From Polaromonas sp. (GTDB lineage: Bacteria; Pseudomonadota; Gammaproteobacteria; Burkholderiales; Burkholderiaceae_C): a DNA stretch of 55,728 nucleotides. The DNA lies in NCBI GenBank assembly GCA_021153985.1, contig JAJKJM010000228.1, positions 1 to 55,728 on the forward strand, given 5' to 3'. The translations under genes were made by a program, and so were the position numbers. Each line of letters begins with the position of its first letter. Position 1 is the first letter of the stretch. Under the pieces are notes generated by a model, which saw only the letters and a list, made by a program, of their open reading frames with translations, ran no database searches and was not told the origin of the DNA. Positions 17,773-26,139 of this stretch are shown here, piece by piece.

Positions 17773-18681
17773 ATGAACCTCAGGCAACTCGAAGTCTTCC
17801 AGGCCGTCATGCAGACCGGCAACATGAGCGCCGCCGCGCGGCTGATCTGCATCACGCCCTCGGCCGTCAGCAAAACCATCTCGCACACCGAGCTGCAGCT
17901 GGGCTACAAGCTGTTCACCCGCGGCAAAGGCACGCTGGCGCCCACGCCGGAGGCGCGTGTGCTGTTTGAAGAGTCCGCGCTGATCCACCAGAAGCTGGAA
18001 GGGCTCAAGCGCATCGCCGTCAATCTGCGGCAGGCGGCGGACGGCCAGGTACGCCTGGCGGCCATTCCGTCCATCAGCCACGAATTTTTACCCCTGGTGC
18101 TCGAAAAACACCTGGCACGCCACCCGCGCGTGCGGGTTGAAGTGCGCACCCTGCACCAGGACCAGATGGTGCAGGCGCTGCTCACCCGCAGCGTGGATTT
18201 CGCACTGGGCTTTTACGAGCACCCGAACCCGCTGCTGACCAGCACGACGCTGGTGAGCGGGCCGCTTTACCTGGCTGTCACGCGCGACATCTGGCAGCGC
18301 GCGGTGCGGGCGCGGCGGCAGAACCCGATGTCGTTTTTATCCAGCATGCCACTGATACGGCTGGTGGGCGAAGACCCGATGTGCCAGTCCATCGACGAGC
18401 TGGCCCGCCACCTGGGCCTGAGCGCCCCGGCAGTGCTGCAGGTGCAGACCTCGCGGCTGGCGCTGGAACTCGTCAAACGTGGCATGGGCTGGACGGTGGT
18501 GGACTTTCTCACCGCCAGCAACCTCGACGCGGCAATGCTGACCGCCGTGCCCCTGCATGAGTTTGCCCATGCGCCACTGCAGATGTACTTTGCGACCAGC
18601 ACCCCGCCGGGGCAGGATGCACTGCGGATGATTGCGATGCTGCCGGAGCTTTTAAACAGCGTAATGGCGGCCACTCGCTGA
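17773..18681 (+). CDS. LysR-family regulator, opine/amino-acid type
   Basis: A 302-residue LysR-type regulator. The HTH spans about residues 1-60 (MNLRQLEVFQAVMQTGNMSAAA, TPSAVSKTISHTE). The effector domain begins at about 92 (GQVRLAAIPSISHEFLPLV). It resembles regulators of amino acid or opine catabolism by the spacing and the PSISHEFLP stretch. It is transcribed divergently from the asparaginase gene with a 216-base gap between the starts, so asparaginase control is the most likely job. The gap contains AT-rich sequence around 17715-17760 but no operator that can be defined with confidence. Confidence 0.88.
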   Translation: MNLRQLEVFQAVMQTGNMSAAARLICITPSAVSKTISHTELQLGYKLFTRGKGTLAPTPEARVLFEESALIHQKLEGLKRIAVNLRQAADGQVRLAAIPSISHEFLPLVLEKHLARHPRVRVEVRTLHQDQMVQALLTRSVDFALGFYEHPNPLLTSTTLVSGPLYLAVTRDIWQRAVRARRQNPMSFLSSMPLIRLVGEDPMCQSIDELARHLGLSAPAVLQVQTSRLALELVKRGMGWTVVDFLTASNLDAAMLTAVPLHEFAHAPLQMYFATSTPPGQDALRMIAMLPELLNSVMAATR

Positions 18682-18705
18682 GCGCGCACCACGCTCCGAG
18701 CAAGC

Positions 18706-18791
18706 GGGGGCCGCGGAACTGGCTTGCCAGGCCGCAGGCGCCGCCCCTGGAAGGGGGAAGGCGCTACACGCAGTGAGCATCCGACGGGGTC
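18706..18791 (+). repeat. Family C GC-rich repeat, copy 1
   Basis: The stretch runs GGGGGCCGCGGAACTGGC, GCCAGGCCGCAGGC, GCCGCCCCTGGAAGGGGG, GCTACACGCAGTGAGC. The reverse complement of 26951-27041 matches it through most of its length. It follows the LysR gene and abuts a family A repeat. Confidence 0.7.
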
Positions 18792-18802
18792 GAGCCAATT
18801 TC

Positions 18803-18866
18803 CGCTATTGAATTAATAGCTACCAGCCAAGGTGCTGCCTGGGCTACAGGCCTAAAAGACTGATGT
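18803..18866 (+). repeat. Family A repeat at the lnt 3' end
   Basis: CGCTATTGAATTAATAGC, 20 bases, then GGGCTACAGGCC. It ends one base before the lnt stop codon and so lies in the convergent gap after the LysR gene. Its ATAGC-to-GGGCTA spacing matches the other copies exactly. Confidence 0.85.
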
Positions 18867-18867
18867 T

Positions 18868-20520
18868 TTAGCGGCGGCGGCGAAAGGCCAGCGCTAGAAC
18901 CGCAACGCCCAGCCCCAGCGCCCACAGCGGCCACAGGCCATACCGAGACACCCACCAGGCGTAAGGCGTGATGCCCACACGGCCCTCAACCTCGCCGACC
19001 AGCGCGCCGCGTGTGTGGCGCTCCAGCGAATGCGTGACCTTGCCGAGGTGGTCAATGATGACCGTCGCGCCGGTGTTGGTGGCGCGGATCATGGGGCGGC
19101 TGAATTCCAGCGCGCGCATGCGCGAGATTTGCAAATGCTGATCGATGGCCACCGTGTTGCCGAACCAGGCGATGTTGCTGACGTTCACAAAAATCGTAGG
19201 TGCCAGCGCGGGGTTGATGAAGCGCGCGCCCAACTCTTCACCAAACAGATCTTCGTAGCAGATGTTGGGCGCCAGCCGCTGGCCTTTCCACTCAAACGAC
19301 GCCTGGCCGACCGCGCCGCGGTTGAAGTCGCCCAGCGGAATATTCATCATGTTGATAAACCAGCGAAAGCCGGGCGGCACGAACTCGCCGAAGGGCACCA
19401 GGTGGTGCTTGTCAAAGCGGTAAGGCTCTTTCTGCGCCGGCTGCCCGGCCAGCGCGGGCTTGAAACCCAGCACCGAATTGGCATAACCGGTTTGCGAATC
19501 GCCCACCGGTACACCAACCAGCGCGGCCTGCTGCCCGGTGGCAAAGCGCGACTGCAGTGCCTGCCAGTAACCTGGGGGCAGTTGCTGCGGCAGCATGGGG
19601 ATGGCGGTTTCCGGCGCCACCACCAGCGGCGTTTTGGCATCGCGCAGTTGCTCGCCATACCAGCGCAAGGCGGTGGCCACACCGGTGCCGGCCTGGAATT
19701 TTTCGCTCTGCGGAATATTGCCTTGCAGCAGCGTGACCTGCAGCGCCTCGGCCGGTGCAGAGGCCCCTTCGGCGGGCCAGCCGGCCTTCACGGGCAGGTA
19801 AGCCGCCGCCACGCTGGCAAGCACAATCGCCAGCGCCGTCACCCACTGCATGCGTGAGGCCCGCAAGGCCATCGCCAGCCACGCCGCGGCCAGCGCCGCG
19901 AGGAAAGTCAGGCCGTGCACACCCACCCAGGCGGCCAGCGGCCTGGCCCAGCCGTCCACATGGGCATAACCGCCCTCGCCCCAGGGAAAGCCGGTGAAAA
20001 ACTCGACACGGCCCAGCTCGGCCAGCAGCCACACAGACGCAAACACCACCGCGCGCGGAAACTTGGCGTAAGGCGCCACGAACACAAAAGCTGCCGACGC
20101 CGCGGCGTAGTACAGCGCCAGGAAAGCCGCCAGCAACAGCACGGCCAGCACCGTCAGCGGTGCGGCCAGGCCGCCGTAATAGTGCAGGGAGATAAAGAGC
20201 CACCAGAAGGTGCTGCACAGCATCGCCGTGGCAAAGAGGCCGCCCAGCCAGGCCGCACGTTTCCAGGAGCGAAAACTGTCGATTTGCGCGACAAACAGGA
20301 AAATCGCCAGCAGTTGCAGCCACCACACCGGCAGGCCTTGCGCAAAGCCGAAGTCAAACGGCCATGCGATGCTGGCGGCATGGGCGCAGCCGGCGATCAG
20401 GACGATCAGCAGCTGGAAGATCGAGATGCCCTTGCGCGGTGGCGGGTTGCGCGCGTGCTCCAGCAGCGCGGGCAAGGTCGGCAGATGGGACATCATGCTG
20501 TGAATGGAGTCCCGTGCCAT
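18868..20520 (-). CDS. lnt: Apolipoprotein N-acyltransferase
   Basis: A 550-residue inner-membrane enzyme that adds the third acyl chain to the N-terminal cysteine of lipoproteins. Several membrane segments cover residues 33-245. The nitrilase-like catalytic domain follows, with the triad visible as E304 in VVAPETAIPM, K371 in FDKHHLVPFGE and C421 in LAPNICYEDLFGE. A final membrane segment lies at about 520-545 before RRRR. The start is ATG at 20520; an internal ATG at residue 9 is also possible. It lies just downstream of a CorC-like gene in the same direction, a pairing common in proteobacteria. Confidence 0.96.
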   Translation of the reverse strand: MARDSIHSMMSHLPTLPALLEHARNPPPRKGISIFQLLIVLIAGCAHAASIAWPFDFGFAQGLPVWWLQLLAIFLFVAQIDSFRSWKRAAWLGGLFATAMLCSTFWWLFISLHYYGGLAAPLTVLAVLLLAAFLALYYAAASAAFVFVAPYAKFPRAVVFASVWLLAELGRVEFFTGFPWGEGGYAHVDGWARPLAAWVGVHGLTFLAALAAAWLAMALRASRMQWVTALAIVLASVAAAYLPVKAGWPAEGASAPAEALQVTLLQGNIPQSEKFQAGTGVATALRWYGEQLRDAKTPLVVAPETAIPMLPQQLPPGYWQALQSRFATGQQAALVGVPVGDSQTGYANSVLGFKPALAGQPAQKEPYRFDKHHLVPFGEFVPPGFRWFINMMNIPLGDFNRGAVGQASFEWKGQRLAPNICYEDLFGEELGARFINPALAPTIFVNVSNIAWFGNTVAIDQHLQISRMRALEFSRPMIRATNTGATVIIDHLGKVTHSLERHTRGALVGEVEGRVGITPYAWWVSRYGLWPLWALGLGVAVLALAFRRRR

Positions 20521-20544
20521 AGTCGCCCTCTTTGTTATGTATCG

Positions 20545-21399
20545 TCAGACGCCGGCGGAAACCGGCGATACCTTGAACCAGCGCACCGCACCACCCTTGG
20601 TGTGCAGCACCGTGAATTGCAGGCCGGCCAGCGCGTAGTGCTCGCCGCGCTTGGGCACATGGCCCATCTCATGCGCGACCAGCCCGCCTATGGTGTCGAA
20701 GTCGGTTTCGGGCAGTGTCACGCCGAAAGCTTCGTTCACCCGCTCAATCGAGGTGTCGCCGCTGACGCGGTAGGTGTGGTCGGTCAGGCCGAAGATGTCG
20801 CCTTCGTCCTCGGCGATGTCGAATTCGTCTTCGATCTCGCCGACGATCTGCTCGAGCACGTCTTCAATGGTGATGAGGCCGGCGACGCGGCCGAACTCGT
20901 CGATCACGATGGCCAGGTGGTTGCGGTTGCCGCGGAATTCGCGCAGCAGGTCGTTGAGCCCCTTGCTTTCAGGCACAAACACGGCGGGGCGCAACAAGGC
21001 CTTGATATTGAGTTCGGGCGCACGCTGCAGCTTGAGCAGATCCTTGGCCATCAGGATGCCGAGGATGTTTTCCTTTTCGCCTTCGTAGACAGGAAAGCGC
21101 GAGTGGGCGGTGTCGATCACCAGGTGCAGCAACTCATCGAAAGGCGCGTCGATGTTGATGACGTCCATGCGCGGGGCCGCCACCATGACGTCGCCGGCCG
21201 TCATGTCGGCCATGCGGATCACGCCCTCGAGCATCTCGCGGCTCTGGGCGCCAATAACGTCATTGTCCTGGGCTTCCACCAGGGTTTCGATCAACTCGTC
21301 TTTCGAGTCGGGACCGGGGTGGAGCATTTCTGCGAGCTTTTGCAAAAAGCCGCGTTTGTCTTCCGGCCTGGAAGACCGACTGGGGGGAACGTCGGACAC
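20545..21399 (-). CDS. corC: CorC/HlyC-family CBS-domain protein
   Basis: A 284-residue cytoplasmic protein with two CBS domains (about residues 70-190) and a C-terminal CorC/HlyC domain (about 205-280). Family signatures include GFLQKLAEMLHPGPDSKDELIE, RFPVYEGEKENILGIL and DEFGRVAGLITIEDVLEQIVGEIEDE. Members are implicated in magnesium/cobalt efflux and membrane-associated functions. The chosen start is GTG at 21399 (giving MSDVPPSRS), which matches the usual N-terminus; the frame remains open for 37 more codons upstream without family resemblance. It lies 24 bases upstream of lnt, so the two are probably co-transcribed. Confidence 0.88.
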   Translation of the reverse strand: MSDVPPSRSSRPEDKRGFLQKLAEMLHPGPDSKDELIETLVEAQDNDVIGAQSREMLEGVIRMADMTAGDVMVAAPRMDVINIDAPFDELLHLVIDTAHSRFPVYEGEKENILGILMAKDLLKLQRAPELNIKALLRPAVFVPESKGLNDLLREFRGNRNHLAIVIDEFGRVAGLITIEDVLEQIVGEIEDEFDIAEDEGDIFGLTDHTYRVSGDTSIERVNEAFGVTLPETDFDTIGGLVAHEMGHVPKRGEHYALAGLQFTVLHTKGGAVRWFKVSPVSAGV

Positions 21400-21613
21400 G
21401 TGATGGCGGTCGGTAGTTGTAAAGGGGCTAAGGATAGCTGAAATCCTTGACGGTGCGGCGGATGGCGGCGAAGGCGACTGGTTTAGTGGTCTTTTGAGCC
21501 TCCAGCCCAATGGATTTGCGGGCGAGCCGCTCCTGAATCTATAGCATCCGGGACCTGCGAGTTTGGGGCGGCCCGGGCCCGGGCAGGCATCCGGCGCAAA
21601 AGGGCGGCCGGTA

Positions 21614-21650
21614 TTTGCTATTAATTCAGGAGCTACCAGCGCCCGTCGCG
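21614..21650 (+). repeat. Truncated family A repeat
   Basis: TTTGCTATTAATTCAGGAGCTACCAGCGCC matches the left half of family A with ATAGC changed to GGAGC. The GGGCTA half is absent. Just before it, CTGAATCTATAGCATCC (about 21532) is a fragment of similar look. The rest of the 276-base gap (21400-21675) is GC-rich without recognised features. Confidence 0.5.
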
Positions 21651-21675
21651 ATTAGCCGGTAAGCCGAAAGCCTTA

Positions 21676-23265
21676 TCAAGCGGCCGCGGCAGCCTTCTGG
21701 ATCTCGTCTCGATGCGCTGCCTGCTGGCCCACGTGCCGGCCTTGCCGCGCGGCGCCCTGGCGGCTGCCATGAGGCTGCGCCGCGGCTGCCCGTGCGCCAC
21801 CCAGCAACTCCGCCAGGGTCTGCGGCCGGCCCCGGGCGCCGCTGGCCAGGTAATCGGCCAGCAAGGCGTTGCGAACTTCGCCGCCGGCCAGGCCCCGTAC
21901 TTCAATCAGGTGCGCGCACAGCAGATCGACCAGTTTTTCCAACGCGAATTCATGCGTCTTGCCGGTGGTCTGCCATAGCCAGTCGCTGAAGCCGAGGAAA
22001 TGGCCAAACGCTGAACCGGGTTCCAGCAGCAGCTTGAGCCCCTGCGCAAAGCGCCCCGAGTTGGCCACCATCTCCCAATAGCGCGCAAAGCGGTTGATGC
22101 GCTGCATGGTGGGGAAGTCAATCGTGGAGTTTTGCAAAATCGTGTACGGCGTCTGCGGGTCGTAGGCCATGGCGAACCCGTCGGTGTGCCGCGTGATGGG
22201 CGTGCCGCGCAGCCGCTTCAGGATGCCGAACTGAATCTCATGCGGCGCCAGTTCATACAGGCGGTCAAAGCCCGCGGCAAAGCTGTCCAGGGTTTCGCCG
22301 GGCAGGCCGAAGATCAGGTCGGCGTGCACATGGGCCTGGCTTTCATTGACCAGCCAGCGCAGGTTGTCGGCGGTTTTATCGTTGTCTTGCTTGCGCGAGA
22401 TGCGCTGCTGCACCTCGGGGTTAAAGCTCTGGATGCCGACTTCAAACTGCAGCGAGCCGGGCGGAAACTGCGCGATCAGCGCTTTGAGCCGGTCCGGCAG
22501 GCTGTCGGGCACCACCTCGAAATGCACAAACAGGTCAGGCGCCATCCGGTCCAGGAAGAACTGCAGGATGCGCACCGAGTTCTCGACCTTGAGGTTGAAG
22601 GTGCGGTCGACAAACTTGAAGTTGCGCGCGCCGCGGCTGTAGAGCGTTTCCATCTCAGCCATGAAAACGTCCAGCTCGAAGGCCCAGGCGGTTTTATCGA
22701 GAGAGCTGAGGCAAAACTCGCACTTGAAGGGGCAGCCGCGCGAGGCCTCTACATACAACAGGCGTTTGGCCAGGTCTTCGTCTGTGTAGTCGGCATAGGG
22801 CAGCGCCAGCGCCTCCAGCGGGGGTTGCTCGCCGGCGATGACTTTCATCAACGGCTGAGGGCCGTCAAGCAAGGCGCGGCACAGTTTAGGAAAGCTCACA
22901 TCGCCCCAGCCGGTGACCACGTGGTCAGCCAGCCGGCAGATTTCCTGCTCGCCGGTTTCAAAGCTGACTTCGGGCCCGCCCAGCACGACCTTGATGCCGG
23001 GCTTCAGGGTCTTGAGCAGGCGCACCACCTGGGTGGTCTCGACCACGTTCCATATATAGATGCCCAGTCCGATCACCTCAGGCTCCAGCGCCAGCAGCTC
23101 TTCCACGATCTGCGCGGGCCGCTGCTGGATCACGAATTCGCGCAGTTGCGTTTGCGCCCGCAGGCCCGGGCCGCCATGCCTGTCCATATTGGCCAGCAGG
23201 TAACGCAAACCCAGCGAGGCGTGGATGTATTTGGCGTTGAGGGTGGCAAGGACAATGCGGGGCAT
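21676..23265 (-). CDS. B12-binding radical SAM protein (DUF4080)
   Basis: A 529-residue radical SAM enzyme. The N-terminal cobalamin-binding-like domain spans about residues 1-130 (VLATLNAKYIHASLGLRYLL, LGGPEVSFETG). The radical SAM cluster motif is SRGCPFKCEFCLSS with C178, C182 and C185. The region NFKFVDRTFNL and the later HADLIFGLPGETLDSF follow the TIM-barrel pattern. A DUF4080 C-terminal domain occupies about 370-490. The last 35 residues (QPHGSRQGAARQG onward) are low complexity. Such proteins are widespread but not functionally characterised; methylation or rearrangement chemistry using cobalamin is possible. It is divergent from the DsbD-family gene. Confidence 0.88.
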   Translation of the reverse strand: MPRIVLATLNAKYIHASLGLRYLLANMDRHGGPGLRAQTQLREFVIQQRPAQIVEELLALEPEVIGLGIYIWNVVETTQVVRLLKTLKPGIKVVLGGPEVSFETGEQEICRLADHVVTGWGDVSFPKLCRALLDGPQPLMKVIAGEQPPLEALALPYADYTDEDLAKRLLYVEASRGCPFKCEFCLSSLDKTAWAFELDVFMAEMETLYSRGARNFKFVDRTFNLKVENSVRILQFFLDRMAPDLFVHFEVVPDSLPDRLKALIAQFPPGSLQFEVGIQSFNPEVQQRISRKQDNDKTADNLRWLVNESQAHVHADLIFGLPGETLDSFAAGFDRLYELAPHEIQFGILKRLRGTPITRHTDGFAMAYDPQTPYTILQNSTIDFPTMQRINRFARYWEMVANSGRFAQGLKLLLEPGSAFGHFLGFSDWLWQTTGKTHEFALEKLVDLLCAHLIEVRGLAGGEVRNALLADYLASGARGRPQTLAELLGGARAAAAQPHGSRQGAARQGRHVGQQAAHRDEIQKAAAAA

Positions 23266-23380
23266 GCCCCTATTATCCGAGTTGGGCCCTTAAACAGCTG
23301 TAATAAGAGCCTCGCTGGGCCGACCCATAGCCATGCGCCCCCAGGAACTAATGCCCCTTACGCCTGCTCACACCTCCACC

Positions 23381-25567
23381 ATGCACTTCAAGCGCCCCCT
23401 GTTCAGCACAGCAATTGCTACATTTTTGATAGCTACAGGCGCTTTATCTACCTGGGCCAATGCCCAAAACAATGCATTGAACCTGCCGGGCAAAGCCGGT
23501 GGCGCGGCTGCGGCGGTGGTCACGACCGAGCAGGTGCGCGCCGAGCTGCTGGCCTGGGCGCCGCAGGGCGTCGAACCCGGCCAGCCGGTCTGGGTGGGCC
23601 TCAAACTCACGCACCAACCCGAGTGGCATACCTACTGGAAGAACTCAGGCGACTCGGGCCTGCCCACAGAACTCATCTGGCAGTTGCCCGCCGGCATCAC
23701 CGCGGGCAATATCGCCTGGCCGACGCCGAAAAAGATCCCCGTCGGCACGCTCGCCAACTACGGCTATGAAAAAACCGTGCTGCTGCCGGTGCCGCTCACG
23801 GTGGCGCCCGGCTTTGCGGGCACCCAGCTGCAGGTCAGGCTCAAGGCGGCCTGGCTGGTGTGCCGCAAAGAATGCATTCCTCAAGAGGGCGACTTCGCGC
23901 TGAACATTCCAGTAAAAAGCTCCACCGCAGCCAGCGGCGAGGACTTTCAGGCGGCATTCAAGGCAAGCCCCAAATCCATCCCCGCCGGGGCCAGCCAGGT
24001 GAGCGTGGCGGACAAGGCGATCCAGGTTTCGCTAGCCGGCCTGCCCGCCGCGCTGCAGGGCAAAACGCTGGAGTTCTACCCCGAAACCGGCAGCGTGATC
24101 GAGCCCGCCGCACCCTGGCAACAGGCCTGGAAGGGCGCGGTGTGGACGGCCAATGTGCCTTTGTCAGGCCAGCGCACCGAAAGCCCGGCCAGCATGCCGT
24201 TGGTGGTGGCGCTGGGCGACACGGCCTACCGCATCGACGCGCCGGTGAAGGGCCCCTGGCCGGCCGTGGCCGCCGCTGCGGTGGTGCCGCCCGCGCTGGA
24301 GGCGGCGCTGCGCGCCAATGCATCGGCCGGCGCGGCGCCTGTAGCGTCCAGCGCGCCTCCACTGGGCTTGCTCGCAGCTTTGCTGGGCGCGCTGCTGGGC
24401 GGCCTGATCCTCAACCTCATGCCCTGCGTGTTCCCGGTCCTGGCCATCAAGGTGGTGGGCTTTGTCCATGTGAAGGACCAGGCCACCCGCGTGACCACGG
24501 GCATTGCCTACACGCTGGGCGTGGTGCTGTCTTTCCTGGCGCTGGGCGCCCTGCTGCTGGGCCTGCGCGTGGCCGGGCAGCAACTGGGCTGGGGCTTTCA
24601 CCTGCAAAGCCCGGCGGTGGTGGCGGTGCTGGCGGCGCTGTTCACCTTGCTGGGCCTGAATCTGGCCGGCCTGTTCGAGTTCGGCAATTTCCTGCCGGGC
24701 CGCATGGCCGGCTGGCAGGCGAAGAACCCCACCGTCAATGCGTTTTTGTCGGGTGTGCTGGCCACGGCCATCGCCTCGCCCTGCACCGCGCCTTTCATGG
24801 GCGCGTCGCTGGGGTATGCCATCAGCCTGCCGGCGCTTGAAGCGCTGGCGATTTTTGCGGCCATCGGCGTCGGCATGGCCTTGCCTTACCTGGCGGCCAG
24901 CGTCATACCGGCCGTGGCGCGCGCGCTGCCGCGCCCCGGCCCCTGGATGGTGACGTTCAAACAGCTGATGGCTTTCCCGATGTTCGCCACCGTCGCCTGG
25001 CTGGTCTGGGTGCTGGGCCAGCAAAGCGGCATCGACGGCGCAGGCGCCTTGCTGGCCCTGCTGGTGCTGATGGCGCTGGCCATCTGGGCATTGACTTTGC
25101 GCGGCACGGCGCGCACCCTGCTTGCTACCTTTTCGATAGCACTGTGCGCAATGGGTATCTGGGCTATAGGCCCAAACATCACCAAACCCGTGGCTGAGGC
25201 ATCCACCGCAGCAGCAGACGCCATTGCGGGCGGCTGGCAGTCGTGGGCGCCGGGGCGGGTTGACCAGCTCGCCGCGCAAGGGCAAAGTGTGTTTGTGGAC
25301 TTCACCGCCGCCTGGTGCGTGACCTGCCAGTACAACAAAAAAACCACCTTGGCCAACGCCTCGGTGCTGGCCGACATCAAGGCAAAAAACGTGGCGCTGT
25401 TGCGCGCCGACTGGACGCGGCGCGACCCGGCGGTGACGGCCGCGCTGTCGCAACTGGGCCGCAGCGGCGTGCCGGTGTATGTGATTTACAAACCCGGTAG
25501 CGCGCCGGTGGTGCTGTCGGAAATTTTGTCGGTTGACGACGTAAGGGCCGAGCTGGCCAAGCTGTAA
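23381..25567 (+). CDS. dsbD: DsbD-family protein-disulfide reductase (ScsB-like)
   Basis: A 728-residue inner-membrane protein that would carry electrons from cytoplasmic thioredoxin to periplasmic substrates. The start MHFKRPLFST at 23381 is preferred because it gives a proper signal peptide (residues 1-28, cleavage after WANA); an upstream frame adds 16 residues. The periplasmic N-domain has a cysteine pair in WLVCRKECIPQ. The membrane domain (about 325-590) carries conserved cysteines in LMPCVFPVLAIK and ASPCTAPFMG. The thioredoxin-like C-domain has the active site AAWCVTCQYNK. Two family A repeats lie inside: one makes up most of the signal peptide, the other encodes a late membrane segment. 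All redox cysteine pairs are present, so the protein should be active. Confidence 0.92.
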   Translation: MHFKRPLFSTAIATFLIATGALSTWANAQNNALNLPGKAGGAAAAVVTTEQVRAELLAWAPQGVEPGQPVWVGLKLTHQPEWHTYWKNSGDSGLPTELIWQLPAGITAGNIAWPTPKKIPVGTLANYGYEKTVLLPVPLTVAPGFAGTQLQVRLKAAWLVCRKECIPQEGDFALNIPVKSSTAASGEDFQAAFKASPKSIPAGASQVSVADKAIQVSLAGLPAALQGKTLEFYPETGSVIEPAAPWQQAWKGAVWTANVPLSGQRTESPASMPLVVALGDTAYRIDAPVKGPWPAVAAAAVVPPALEAALRANASAGAAPVASSAPPLGLLAALLGALLGGLILNLMPCVFPVLAIKVVGFVHVKDQATRVTTGIAYTLGVVLSFLALGALLLGLRVAGQQLGWGFHLQSPAVVAVLAALFTLLGLNLAGLFEFGNFLPGRMAGWQAKNPTVNAFLSGVLATAIASPCTAPFMGASLGYAISLPALEALAIFAAIGVGMALPYLAASVIPAVARALPRPGPWMVTFKQLMAFPMFATVAWLVWVLGQQSGIDGAGALLALLVLMALAIWALTLRGTARTLLATFSIALCAMGIWAIGPNITKPVAEASTAAADAIAGGWQSWAPGRVDQLAAQGQSVFVDFTAAWCVTCQYNKKTTLANASVLADIKAKNVALLRADWTRRDPAVTAALSQLGRSGVPVYVIYKPGSAPVVLSEILSVDDVRAELAKL
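23416..23470 (+). repeat. Family A repeat encoding the DsbD signal peptide
   Basis: TGCTACATTTTTGATAGC, 20 bases, GGGCCA, then CCCAAAAC. It encodes residues 12-30, ATFLIATGALSTWANAQN, which is the hydrophobic core and cleavage site. The copy at 51757 encodes the closely similar FLIAACAISTWASAQN in the same frame. Confidence 0.82.
25123..25180 (+). repeat. Family A repeat inside the dsbD membrane domain
   Basis: TGCTACCTTTTCGATAGC, 20 bases, GGGCTATAGGCC. In the same reading frame as the signal-peptide copies, it encodes LATFSIALCAMGIWAIGPN, forming the last hydrophobic segment before the thioredoxin domain. Confidence 0.82.
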
Positions 25568-25624
25568 TGCTGCGCAATCCCGCCCGGCACATGGCCTGAC
25601 AAACAACAAGGAAGGACGCACCTT

Positions 25625-26074
25625 ATGAACGCTATCCCCCCATCGGAACGCATGCCGCACATCCTGAACCACTGCCGCACCATCGCGGTGGTGGGCCTGT
25701 CGCCCAAACCGCACCGTGCCAGTTTTGACGTCGCCCGCTACATGCAGGCCAACGGCTACCGCATCATTCCGGTCAACCCGAACGCCGCCGAGGTGCTGGG
25801 CGAAAAAGCCTATTCCACCCTGGCGGAAGCGGCAAAGCACGAAAAAATCGACCTGGTGAACTGCTTTCGCAACAGCGAGGACATTCCCCCCGTGGTGGAC
25901 GAAGCCATCGCCATCGGCGCCAAGGCCGTGTGGATGCAATTGGGCATCGCCCACGCGCAGGCGGCGGCCAAGGCGGAAGAGGCCGGCTTGCTGGTGGTGC
26001 AAGACCACTGCATCAAGATTGACCACCGGGTGCTGCAGTCGCGCGGCCTGGTGCAGAACCACGCGCCTTCCTGA
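25625..26074 (+). CDS. CoA-binding protein (YccU type)
   Basis: A 149-residue protein made of one Rossmann-like CoA-binding domain, the fold of the succinyl-CoA ligase alpha-subunit N-domain. Visible features are the nucleotide loop AVVGLSPKPHRASFDVARYM (residues about 21-40), IIPVNPNAAEVLG, DLVNCFRNSEDIPPVVDEAI and VWMQLGIAHAQAAAKAEEAG. Length and layout match YccU. The start ATG at 25625 has a strong ribosome binding site (AAGGAAGG). It lies 57 bases after dsbD. The ligand and role are unknown for the family. Confidence 0.88.
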   Translation: MNAIPPSERMPHILNHCRTIAVVGLSPKPHRASFDVARYMQANGYRIIPVNPNAAEVLGEKAYSTLAEAAKHEKIDLVNCFRNSEDIPPVVDEAIAIGAKAVWMQLGIAHAQAAAKAEEAGLLVVQDHCIKIDHRVLQSRGLVQNHAPS

Positions 26075-26139
26075 GGTTGTGGCCCGCGGACAGGGAAAGC
26101 CATGCTTGCACGCCAAGGCGGCGGCGCAGAGAATGCGCC

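Noticed and set aside
24164..26116. A 650-codon open frame antisense to dsbD and the CoA-binding gene
   Set aside because: It spans two well-supported genes and the gap between them on the other strand and its translation is Gln/His/Arg-rich noise.
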